From Planctomycetota bacterium (lineage in GTDB: Bacteria; Planctomycetota; UBA1135; UBA2386), in assembly GCA_021776805.1 (NCBI GenBank), contig JAJFFD010000113.1, forward strand, positions 1 to 36,556: a DNA stretch of 36,556 bases, given 5' to 3'. A program made the position numbers and the translations under genes. Below the pieces are notes generated by a model that did not search any database, was not told the origin of the DNA, and saw only the letters and a program-made list of their open reading frames with translations. Positions 1-7,887 of the stretch are shown in pieces. The first letter of the stretch is position 1. Every line of letters begins with the position of its first letter.

Positions 1-2333
1 TGGTTCCTGCAGATTCTGCCTCGCAGACCCTGCTCCTCCTGGCATCGCTGCATGCGCCGACCTTGATAGACCTGGATCTCGATCGAGAAGCCGCGACTCA
101 TGAGCTTGGCGACCTGAGCTTACTTGCCGGTGGCAGCATCCGCGGTCGGATCATCGATGGGGCCGGCCTGGGACTGGCGAATGCGAGGGCGAGTCTGGTT
201 ACGAGCGGGAGCAGCTGGCCAGTCGAGATCGACATGAATCAGCTGCTGCAGCCGCAGCAGACCGATGCTGCGGGTGAGTTTGCCTTCAGCAGCTTGATGC
301 CTGGGAGCTATCGGGTCATTGCATCCGGTGAGGGATTGCAGTCCCTGCGCTCGAGCAGTCTGCGTGTCGAGGAGGGGCTCGAAGTCAGCATGGCGCCGAT
401 GCAATTGCTCAGCGGCTATGCCCTTTCGGGCAAGGTGCTCGGTCCGGACGGTGGAGCTCTGGCCGGGGCGATCGTGCAGGCGCGCAATGGACCCGGTCAG
501 CCTCGTTACAACGAGCAGGTCACAAGCGTGGCGGATGGGACCTTCGTTCTCCACGCCCTGCCTCCCGGTGCTCTGCGGCTGGAGGCTTCCGCTCCCGGAC
601 ATCTGCGCTATTTGGATGAAACTGTGGATGCGAGTCTGGAACAGGACTTGGTTATCAGGCTGGCTGCGGGTCTGAGCATCCGGGGGAAGGTGAGCGATGC
701 GAGCAGCGGGGAGCCCGTAGAGGTCTACGCTGTGATGGCCCGACGCCAGGGGGATGTGGATCCGGACAGTTTGGGGAGCATGCCGCAGCAACTGCTGCGA
801 GTTCAGGAGACTCTGCGAACCGCGGCGGCGAATGCTGCGGATTCAGCCCTGCGAGAACAGCGTCTGGAGATGGCGCGGCAGCTGGATGCGCGCATGCAGC
901 GAGTTCGGCGCGAGTATGCGCAGAGGGCCTTCGCGCTGCCGGCGAACACTGGTGAAGTGGAGCCGCATCCGGCGGGTGAGTTCGAGATTCTTGGCTTGGA
1001 AGAAGGCCTCTATCGAGTTGGATTTGCCTCACCCGAACACCAGTATCGCGAAATCGAGTCGGTTGAACTGCGTCTCGGTTTGCAAGTGCCCGAGCTGAGC
1101 GTCGAGCTGCATGCGGGGCATCTGCTCAAGGGCCAGGTTTTGGCGAAGGCGGGTGGCAAGTCGGTGGCCGGAGTGCAGGTCGAACTCATGCGTGTGTTGG
1201 AGACTTCGCCCCAGGTGCGCGAAGGGCAGCGTTCCCTGTACTCCTGGTTCTTTGCCAGAAGCTCCACTCCTGGGATCCCTTTGATGAGCGCGGTGACCGC
1301 TGCGGATGGTCGCTTCGAGTTTCGTAATGCTGCTCCAGGCCGGAGCTTTCTCGCCCTGAAGGGCCGCGAGATCAGTGATCACGAGAGCGACGTGTTCTAT
1401 CTGGGCGAGGGCCTGCAGGAGATGCGTCTCTTGGTCGGTGGTCTCGCCAGTGTCCGAGGGCAGGTGCGGAATCTGTCTGCCGGTACAGAGGAAGCGGCCT
1501 TCGTCCTGGCCATCGGTGGTCATGGGCGGATGGAGACCGCAAAGGTGGCGAAGGATGGCAGCTATCGCTTCGAGGGCCTATCCGCGGGCAGTTACATCCT
1601 GCGCGCCTACCCGGCTTCGGACGAGCGCTACGTCAACCGGCTCTTCGCTTCGATCTTTCCGCTCTGGTCCGGGGATGTGGAAGGCAAGAAGATCCCGCCG
1701 CGCAACTTGACTCTGGTGGAGGGTCAGGAGGCGAGTATGGATCTCGATCTGGATCGACCGAGCACGGGAATGGTACAGGGTTTGGTGCGGATCAACGGGC
1801 AGCCAGGGATTGGTGGCCGGGCGATTCTGCGCCCGGTCCGAGGAGAGGCGCTTGCCGGCAGCGGCATGTCCTTCAGTGGCGAGTACGATGATGCGGGTCG
1901 CTTTCGCATCCTCGAGCTGCCGGCCGGGGAGTACCGTCTGAGCCTGACGAGCGGCACGCGACAGGAGTTGCACAGCGAAGTTCTCACTGTGGAAGCCTTC
2001 GCGAGCGAGAACCTGAACTTCGATCTGAGTGCCGGTGGCCTGCGGGGCAGGGTGCAGGCTTCCGAAGCTCTGGGGGATGAGGAATTGCGCGGCTACCTCT
2101 GGGTTCTTCCCGGTGCCAGCGAGGTGCCGGCGGATCTCTATGAGTATCGGCGTATGCAGCGGACTCACCGTCTGCGGGTTCGCAATGGGGCTTATGAGGA
2201 TCTCGGGATCAGCCCGGGGCCCGCTCTTCTGGTGCTCAAACTCGATGGCTGGCTGCCGGTTCCGAGCCGGGTGGTGATCCCGGTGGGCAAGACTTTGGAT
2301 CTCGAGCTGCAGACTGTCGGTCGGGAGAAGTGA
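1..2333 (+). CDS. Carboxypeptidase-regulatory-like repeat protein (5' end outside window)
   Basis: The frame is open back to base 3 with no stop, and the residues before the first possible start (TTG at 63) continue the repeat pattern, so the gene very probably begins before the window. The visible part is about seven beta-sandwich repeats of the carboxypeptidase-regulatory-like type. Each opens with a motif such as SIRGRI, ALSGKV, SIRGKV, LLKGQV, SVRGQV, MVQGLV or GLRGRV and later carries a DG.F.F..L..G.Y pattern. Counting from base 63, a highly charged helical insert lies at about residues 240-290 inside the third repeat and looks coiled-coil-forming. Such repeats are usually extracytoplasmic adhesive or structural modules; no catalytic residues are seen. 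In this lineage they can follow a sigma factor and a TM segment, as may be starting at 35808, so this could be the tail of such a fusion. That is inference. Confidence 0.8.
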   Translation, partial: VPADSASQTLLLLASLHAPTLIDLDLDREAATHELGDLSLLAGGSIRGRIIDGAGLGLANARASLVTSGSSWPVEIDMNQLLQPQQTDAAGEFAFSSLMPGSYRVIASGEGLQSLRSSSLRVEEGLEVSMAPMQLLSGYALSGKVLGPDGGALAGAIVQARNGPGQPRYNEQVTSVADGTFVLHALPPGALRLEASAPGHLRYLDETVDASLEQDLVIRLAAGLSIRGKVSDASSGEPVEVYAVMARRQGDVDPDSLGSMPQQLLRVQETLRTAAANAADSALREQRLEMARQLDARMQRVRREYAQRAFALPANTGEVEPHPAGEFEILGLEEGLYRVGFASPEHQYREIESVELRLGLQVPELSVELHAGHLLKGQVLAKAGGKSVAGVQVELMRVLETSPQVREGQRSLYSWFFARSSTPGIPLMSAVTAADGRFEFRNAAPGRSFLALKGREISDHESDVFYLGEGLQEMRLLVGGLASVRGQVRNLSAGTEEAAFVLAIGGHGRMETAKVAKDGSYRFEGLSAGSYILRAYPASDERYVNRLFASIFPLWSGDVEGKKIPPRNLTLVEGQEASMDLDLDRPSTGMVQGLVRINGQPGIGGRAILRPVRGEALAGSGMSFSGEYDDAGRFRILELPAGEYRLSLTSGTRQELHSEVLTVEAFASENLNFDLSAGGLRGRVQASEALGDEELRGYLWVLPGASEVPADLYEYRRMQRTHRLRVRNGAYEDLGISPGPALLVLKLDGWLPVPSRVVIPVGKTLDLELQTVGREK

Positions 2334-2428
2334 GAGTTCCCAGCCTGGCTAGTTACTCTCGAATCATCGCGACGAAGGAAGGATCCGCAATCGTCCCCAG
2401 AGGGATATGGCCATCACCCTCCTAGAAC

Positions 2429-2434
2429 TAGACT
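2429..2434 (+). promoter_or_regulatory. Candidate -10 box TAGACT, leaderless-type spacing
   Basis: TAGACT ends six bases before the ATG at 2441, which would put the transcription start at or next to the start codon. No Shine-Dalgarno is visible between them and no clear -35 was found. This is inference from spacing only. Confidence 0.3.
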
Positions 2435-2440
2435 GAGCCC

Positions 2441-3901
2441 ATGCCCAAGAACTTCCTCATTGGCATTTTCGTCGGCGTCGTAATCGGCGGGGGGATGAGC
2501 CTGCTGTTCAACAAGGAGCCGGTGACCGGGCCCATGGACTCCGGCCTCGCGAACGAAGAAGAAGCGGCTTCGAACCCTGTAGTTCCCGGGGCAGTTCCAC
2601 TTCCCGCCGAAGAGAACCGACCCTTGGTGGACGCTTCCGTCCCCAGCCTCGAGCCAGAGAGGGAAGCGGTCGCGCAGAAGGTGGTAGTGGACCGGGAAGC
2701 GCCGGTCTATGCCGAAGTCCCCGACTCTTGGATCTCAGGAATGGTGATCGACGAGAACGGTCAGGGCCTGGCGGACGTGGTGGTGCGCGCGCAGATGCTG
2801 CCGCCAGAGGGCAAGGAGCATTCGATGCGTGGCAAGGACTTCGCCCCCTTCCGTGCCGCCTGTCGGACCGCGGCGAATGGCCGCTTCCTCCTGCGCGGAT
2901 TACTGGCTGGTTCCCAGTACAAGCTTGGCGTGCGCAGCCAGGAACCCATGCGCATGAATCTGAGCGGCAACTCGGAGAACATGAACTTCGAGGCGGTAGC
3001 TCCGCAGGAGGACTTGCGCCTGTCTCTTACCGAGAGTGGTCTCCTCCTACGCTTTCACCTGCCAGCGGGCATGGATGAGTTGCTCAACGAAAAGGGGGAG
3101 ATCCCTCTGGAGATCCGCTTCGAGCGGGAGAACGGTGGGAGTAGTTCCTCCTCGGGGACCTTTCCCTTGGAGTTCAAGGTCGGCTTGGCTGCAGAGGAGA
3201 AGGCCAACCTATCCATCCGTGGTGATGGTTTCCGTGACGTGGTCTACAAGGACCTGGTCCTCGAGAAGAACGAGGGCATGCGAATCATGGACATCGAATT
3301 CCAGGCCGCGCTGGGGGAGAGCATGGTCGTCCTGCAGATCACTGACGATCTTGGACAGCCTGTGAGCGTGGCGAACATTCGCAGCACCCAACGGGAGTAC
3401 GATCGGGATCTCTATAGGGAGAGCCATAGCTTCTTCCACCGGGGACCGAGCCATGGCGATCGAGGTCGCTTCACCTTGGATGACTTGCCCCTCGGCGAGC
3501 AGGTTCTGCGGGTCGATCCTGTCGCCGGATCGGGATTGGTTCCGGCGCTGGTCGAGTTGACCGTTCCCGAAGTCGGCGAGGTTTTTCGCCAGGTGACCCT
3601 CCAGCGCGGTGGGCGGCTGAGCCTGCAATTGAGCCGGGATCATCCGGAGATTCAGCTCGGCGCGGCTTTGCTCAGAGTCGAGGGGGAGTGGCGGAATTCG
3701 CCCCTGCGTCTCAGCAGCCTCGGGGGAGGCAATCGGGCCAATGTCCGCAAGCTGCAGCCGGGAAGCAGCTACGAGCTCAATCTGTCTCTTCCCCCAGGCC
3801 AGTATGGCATCCGGGTGATGCCCCGGGATGGCAAGCCCATCGAGCGGGAGTTCACAATTGTCGCCGGTCAGGTCGCCAGCGTGATGATTGACAAGAGCTG
3901 A
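2441..3901 (+). CDS. Membrane-anchored carboxypeptidase-regulatory-like domain protein
   Basis: 486 residues. Residues 5-23 are a Gly/Val/Ile-rich hydrophobic segment (FLIGIFVGVVIGGG), best read as an N-terminal membrane anchor or uncleaved signal. A Pro/Glu-rich linker follows to about residue 90. The first clear carboxypeptidase-regulatory-like repeat starts with WISGMVIDENGQGLADV at about residue 95, and at least one more lies near residue 295 (VLQITDDLGQPVSV). The C-terminus also ends in a beta-rich unit. It lies 107 bases after the preceding repeat protein on the same strand and resembles it in composition, so the two probably act together at the cell envelope. No enzyme motif is seen and the exact function is unknown. 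ATG is chosen because the membrane segment follows it directly. Confidence 0.8.
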   Translation: MPKNFLIGIFVGVVIGGGMSLLFNKEPVTGPMDSGLANEEEAASNPVVPGAVPLPAEENRPLVDASVPSLEPEREAVAQKVVVDREAPVYAEVPDSWISGMVIDENGQGLADVVVRAQMLPPEGKEHSMRGKDFAPFRAACRTAANGRFLLRGLLAGSQYKLGVRSQEPMRMNLSGNSENMNFEAVAPQEDLRLSLTESGLLLRFHLPAGMDELLNEKGEIPLEIRFERENGGSSSSSGTFPLEFKVGLAAEEKANLSIRGDGFRDVVYKDLVLEKNEGMRIMDIEFQAALGESMVVLQITDDLGQPVSVANIRSTQREYDRDLYRESHSFFHRGPSHGDRGRFTLDDLPLGEQVLRVDPVAGSGLVPALVELTVPEVGEVFRQVTLQRGGRLSLQLSRDHPEIQLGAALLRVEGEWRNSPLRLSSLGGGNRANVRKLQPGSSYELNLSLPPGQYGIRVMPRDGKPIEREFTIVAGQVASVMIDKS

Positions 3902-3959
3902 GAACTCGTTGTTTTGCCGAGGCTAGCCTGTGTCTTTGCTGTACCCACGCGGCAGCGGC

Positions 3960-3987
3960 TTGCGGCCTGCTGCCCGGCCTAGATAAT
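3960..3987 (+). promoter_or_regulatory. Candidate promoter for the cytochrome b562-like gene
   Basis: TTGCGG (3960-3965) and GATAAT (3982-3987) are separated by 16 bases. GATAAT is a five-of-six match to the sigma-70 -10 box; the -35 is weak. Transcription would start near 3994, giving a leader of about 33 bases before the ATG at 4027. Confidence 0.35.
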
Positions 3988-4026
3988 CCCAGCTCCAGAT
4001 TGCCCCCCATTCCTGAGCACTATCCT

Positions 4027-4479
4027 ATGAAGACCAAGACCATCCTCGTCAGCCTCCTCGCTGGTTCCCTCCTCCTCGCAAGCACCGCATTTTCTCCCGA
4101 GCCTGCAGCTCGCCCTGCCGATGACACGGAGTTGGCTCTGCACATGAAGGAGATCAACAAGGGCGTTCGTGGTCTGCAGAAGATGCTCAAGGATGCGGAG
4201 CAGAAGGACGCGGCCATCGCTCTGCTGAGTGAACTCGAAGGTCACGCCCTGGCAGTGAAGAGCATGAAGCCGGCGCAGCTAGTGAACGTGCCGGAAGGTG
4301 ATCAAGGTGACTTCATGACCGGCTACCGCGCGGCCATCATCGAGTTGCTCGGCGGCATGCTCGAGGTCGAACTCGCCGTCGCTGAAGAGCGCAGCGAAGA
4401 TGCGATGGAGAGTTACAAGAAGTTGCAGAAGCTCAAGAACCCTTCGCACAAGGTCTACAAGATCAAAGAAAAGAAGTAG
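4027..4479 (+). CDS. Periplasmic cytochrome b562-like four-helix protein
   Basis: 150 residues from the ATG at 4027, which is followed at once by a signal peptide (KTKTILVSLLAGSLLLASTAF). A TTG at 4000 would add nine residues and spoil it. The mature part is all helical and parallels cytochrome b562: a Met early in helix 1 (Met40, in ELALHMKEIN), a loop containing KPAQL, a helix starting DFMTGYR, and a C-terminal SHKVYK whose His141 matches the heme-ligating His of the family's NAYHQKY ending. Length and layout fit the family plus signal peptide. If heme is bound it would be a small periplasmic electron carrier. Its stop lies 21 bases from the convergent stop of the heme dehydrogenase (4501-7830), a plausible redox partner. 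Known family: Met/His heme ligation. The alignment was made by eye, and heme binding is inferred. Confidence 0.62.
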   Translation: MKTKTILVSLLAGSLLLASTAFSPEPAARPADDTELALHMKEINKGVRGLQKMLKDAEQKDAAIALLSELEGHALAVKSMKPAQLVNVPEGDQGDFMTGYRAAIIELLGGMLEVELAVAEERSEDAMESYKKLQKLKNPSHKVYKIKEKK

Positions 4480-4500
4480 TCGGAGGGCTGCTGCCAGCGA

Positions 4501-7500
4501 TTACTTCTTCGCGTCAGGCTTCTCCTTCAGGCTCGCCAAGTACTCGACCAGGTCGCGTAGTTCGCGCTTGCTCAGGAGAGGTCCGGCGGGGGGCATGACC
4601 GAGACCGTGGCCTGGCTGCGGTTCTTGAGATCGCCGGTCGGGATGACGAGCAGCTTGTTGTCCGCATCCATGATCTGAATCTCTTCGGCGGTCTCATTCC
4701 GCAGTGTGCCAGCTACCAAGCTGCCATCGTTCTTGGTGAGAATGACCATCTCGTACCCTGGAGCGATGTGCTGGCTGGGGGCGACGATGGCCTGCAGGAG
4801 GTACGCCCTATCGCGCTCCGCAGCGATGCCTTCGAGAGCCGGGCCCGTGGCGCCGCCGCTATCACCGATGGCGTGACAGCGTACGCATTGGGCGGTTTGG
4901 TGTTCGAAGAACACCCGCCGGCCGGCGCCGACGCGCCCACCCTCCAGGGTCTCGATATATGCGGCTGCTGGATTGCCCTCCGGTCGCGCGTCTTCGTAAC
5001 TCGCCAAAGCGGCCTCGAGCATGGCTGACTCCCGTTCCGCGGCGGCGTCGAGGAGATCCAGGTGAATCGCTGCTGGTGCATCGCCGCTGAGTATCCGATC
5101 CATCCACTTACTGAGGACTTGGTCCACGCCCGCAGCTTCCATCTCCCCGAGGGCCGCGACGGCATTCTGCTTCTCGCGCAGGGATGCGCTGGTGATCAAA
5201 GAGTCGAGAATGGGCAGGGCTTCCGCCGGTCGCAGGCGGGCAAGGACGCGCACAGCAGCCTGACGCAGGGGCACCGGCGCCTGGCCGTCGACGCTGGCCA
5301 GGGTTTCGTCCAACTCGCTGGCGTCGAGCTTGTCGAGGGCGCGGAGAGCTGCGGCGCGGGCTGGGCCGCTGTTGCGGCGATTGCGCACTGACTTGGCGAG
5401 GAGTTCTGAGGAACTCGTCAGTTGCCAACTGCTGGCAACTTCGGCGGCTTCAATCTGTTGCTGGCTCTCCCCTGATTCGAGGATCTCCTCGAGGGCAGCG
5501 AGCATGTCAGCCTCGAGCCCTGCGTTACTGTGCGCCTTGGTCGGTCGCCAGAGTCCCAACACTCGGTCCTGACCTGCAGGCTCCTGCCAATCGGCGAGGA
5601 TGGCGAGGGCCTCGGCCCGCATTCTGGCTGGGGCGTCCGCCCGGCGGGCAAAGTTGATCAGGTTGCGACCATTCTCGACTTCGCCCAGGTAGCGGTTGGC
5701 GTTGAGGACTCGGTAGAGAAGAGCTTCGTTTTGCAAGCCCGCGCGTAGAGCCAGGGAGGCGAGGGCCGGATAGGAAGCATGCAATGGTAGGTCGTAGATG
5801 GCGCGGGCAGCCTCGACCACGAGAGCGGGATCTGGATCACCGAGGAAGTGGTTGAGCTGATCGCTGCCGAGGCGACGCATGGCGAGGAGCACCGCCATGC
5901 GCACGGAGCGTGATGCATGCGCGCTGGCAGCCCGCAGAGCTCCCATGTCCGCGATGCGCCGCAGTGCTTCGGCGCCCGCGTGACGCAGATAGACGTCTCG
6001 ATCCGCGTTGACTTCGAGCATGCGCAGAACATGCGGTATCGACTGAGCATCGCCGATGGCACCGAGGGCGAGAGTCGCGTGATAGCGTACCTGGGAATTT
6101 TTGTCCGCCAGCAGTTCTTCGAGGGCTTCGCGTGCCTCCGGATGGGGAGCATCGTTGATGATCTTCGCGGTCTGAGCGCGGATGAGGGCATCGCCATCAG
6201 CGAGAAGGCCGAGGAGGGGCTCGAGCTTGGTCTTATCCTTGCGCGCCAAGATGCCGATGCCCCAGATGCCGTGCAGGCGAGCCCGTGGTCGGTCGGCACT
6301 GGAGGCGGCGGCACGTAAAGCCAGCTCACCAGCTTCACCCGCATCCACCAGGGCAAATTGCGCCTCCTGCCGGACGCGTTGATCCGGATGGTCGATGAGT
6401 TCGTTGAGTTCGCTGACCCTGCGTCCGGCCATTCCGGCCGCAATCAATTGGCGAGTCTCCTGCACGCGCGGGTCCAATGCACTGGAGGGGCTGCCGACCC
6501 GATAGATGCGACCTCTGCCCGGTTGACCCCAACCCTCCACCCAGTCGGTGAGGTAGATGGCTCCGTCGACGCCGAACTCCACGTCCGTGGGCACCACGTG
6601 CCAGATGAGCGGCTCCTGCTTGTCGAGCTCGAAGCCGGCGCCCTTCGGTCGCAGGCGCAGGGCATGGATGCCGGAGCTGCGCGTCGTGGCGCGGAAGTCG
6701 CAGAGAAAGAAATTGTTGCGGTAGCGTTCTGGCAACCCCGTACCCGGATCGAAGGTCAGGCCGGAGGGGCCGTCAGCGACATGGGCGATGGGAGGCAGGA
6801 TGTAGGCAGCCTGGTCTTTGAACTCCGTGTGCCAGAGCCCTTCGCGGTTCCAGGAGCCGCGATCATCCAGCCACTGCCAGCCGATGTGCCAGCCGCTGTC
6901 GCCGCCCTCCGCGACGAAGGTAAAGCGCGCCTTGTCACCGCCGTCGCTGTTGTTGTCGCCAGTAAAAAGGTTGCCTTCCGCATCGAAAGCCAGCTCCTGC
7001 GGATTGCGTAGTCCGGAGTAGAAGAGCTCCAGGCCGCTGCCATCCAACTCGCAGCGCAAGACTGCACCCATGTGGGGATATGCCAGGGGCTCAGTGCCCG
7101 TCTGCACATTGAAGCCACGATCACCGATGCTGAAGTACAGCCGGCGATCCGGGCCGATGCGCAGGCCATGCATGTCATGACCGATGAGTGAGAAGTGCAC
7201 GCCGAAGCCATCGTGTAGAGCCGTCTGTTCGTCGGCGACTCCGTCCCCGTCCGTATCGCGCAGGCGCCAGAGCTGCGGGATGCAAGTGAACCAGAGACTG
7301 CCACGGTCAGCGAGGATGCCGGCGGCGATGCCATCCGCCATCTCGCTAAAGCGATCGGCGAAGACCTTCGAGGAGTCGACGATGCCGTCTCCGTCCATGT
7401 CCTCGAGCAGGCGAATGCGTTCGGGAGCTTCCTCGTACTTTGGCAGGTCCTCCCCCAGGTGCTTGCGCATGAGGGCGAGTCGATCTTCGACGGTTTCGCA

Positions 7501-7830
7501 GGCCAGGTCTTCATCGCGCCAGAAGGCGTACTCGCGGGTGTCGAAGACGCCGGCGGCGAGGCGAAAGGTCTCGACCACAAAGAAGCGCCCCTGCTCGTCG
7601 ATGGTAAATGCCACCGGATTGGCGAGCTGCGGTTCCGCAGCCACCAGGGAGACCTGCAGTCCGGGTGCCAGTTTGAAACCGGCCATGGCGTTCTTCCCCT
7701 CGTCCGATGCCGGCAAGACCTTGGGGCGATAGTCCTTGCTCGCTTGCGGCGGTTCTTCCTGGGCGCAAACTGCAGTCAGGGGGAGTAGAACCGAGCTGAG
7801 GAGGAGAGGGGCGAGCTTGGCAGGCAGCAT
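4501..7830 (-). CDS. PVC-type secreted dehydrogenase with HEAT repeats and C-terminal heme domain
   Basis: 1109 residues with a signal peptide (LAPLLLSSVLLPLTAVCAQ). Residues of about 40-470 form a propeller-like domain of the 'putative membrane-bound dehydrogenase' type, with phrases such as GRFFVVETFR, EDMDGDGIVDSS, GLRNPQELAFDAEGNLF and YLTDWVEGWGQPGRGRIYRV. Residues of about 480-940 are helical HEAT-like repeats (for example QVRYHATLALGAIGDAQSI). The C-terminus is a cytochrome c domain with CVRCH at 982-986 and a likely distal Met at 1079 (SVMPP), matching the 'Pirellula/Verrucomicrobium' heme-binding type. These proteins abound in Planctomycetes and Verrucomicrobia and are thought to oxidise carbohydrate-like substrates and pass electrons to heme; the substrate is unknown. 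The ATG is set by the signal peptide. It diverges from the deacetylase at 7888. Confidence 0.92.
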   Translation of the reverse strand: MLPAKLAPLLLSSVLLPLTAVCAQEEPPQASKDYRPKVLPASDEGKNAMAGFKLAPGLQVSLVAAEPQLANPVAFTIDEQGRFFVVETFRLAAGVFDTREYAFWRDEDLACETVEDRLALMRKHLGEDLPKYEEAPERIRLLEDMDGDGIVDSSKVFADRFSEMADGIAAGILADRGSLWFTCIPQLWRLRDTDGDGVADEQTALHDGFGVHFSLIGHDMHGLRIGPDRRLYFSIGDRGFNVQTGTEPLAYPHMGAVLRCELDGSGLELFYSGLRNPQELAFDAEGNLFTGDNNSDGGDKARFTFVAEGGDSGWHIGWQWLDDRGSWNREGLWHTEFKDQAAYILPPIAHVADGPSGLTFDPGTGLPERYRNNFFLCDFRATTRSSGIHALRLRPKGAGFELDKQEPLIWHVVPTDVEFGVDGAIYLTDWVEGWGQPGRGRIYRVGSPSSALDPRVQETRQLIAAGMAGRRVSELNELIDHPDQRVRQEAQFALVDAGEAGELALRAAASSADRPRARLHGIWGIGILARKDKTKLEPLLGLLADGDALIRAQTAKIINDAPHPEAREALEELLADKNSQVRYHATLALGAIGDAQSIPHVLRMLEVNADRDVYLRHAGAEALRRIADMGALRAASAHASRSVRMAVLLAMRRLGSDQLNHFLGDPDPALVVEAARAIYDLPLHASYPALASLALRAGLQNEALLYRVLNANRYLGEVENGRNLINFARRADAPARMRAEALAILADWQEPAGQDRVLGLWRPTKAHSNAGLEADMLAALEEILESGESQQQIEAAEVASSWQLTSSSELLAKSVRNRRNSGPARAAALRALDKLDASELDETLASVDGQAPVPLRQAAVRVLARLRPAEALPILDSLITSASLREKQNAVAALGEMEAAGVDQVLSKWMDRILSGDAPAAIHLDLLDAAAERESAMLEAALASYEDARPEGNPAAAYIETLEGGRVGAGRRVFFEHQTAQCVRCHAIGDSGGATGPALEGIAAERDRAYLLQAIVAPSQHIAPGYEMVILTKNDGSLVAGTLRNETAEEIQIMDADNKLLVIPTGDLKNRSQATVSVMPPAGPLLSKRELRDLVEYLASLKEKPDAKK

Positions 7831-7837
7831 GGGCGGG

Positions 7838-7843
7838 ATTCTA
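7838..7843 (-). promoter_or_regulatory. Candidate -10 box TAGAAT, leaderless-type spacing
   Basis: On the minus strand TAGAAT (five of six to TATAAT) is followed by seven bases and then the ATG of the heme dehydrogenase. Transcription would begin at the start codon, and no Shine-Dalgarno fits in between. No convincing -35 was found. Confidence 0.4.
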
Positions 7844-7887
7844 GGTGCAGTACCTCTCTGTTACCCTCAGATGTCTCCCGGATCCGT

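Noticed and set aside
63..65. TTG as the true start of the first repeat protein
   Set aside because: The same frame continues to the window edge with repeat-like residues (TLLLLASLHAPTLIDLDLD), so the gene most likely starts earlier.
5658..6443. 261-codon minus-strand frame inside the heme dehydrogenase
   Set aside because: Same strand, other frame, within the HEAT repeats; product is Ser/Pro/Arg/Cys-rich and not protein-like.
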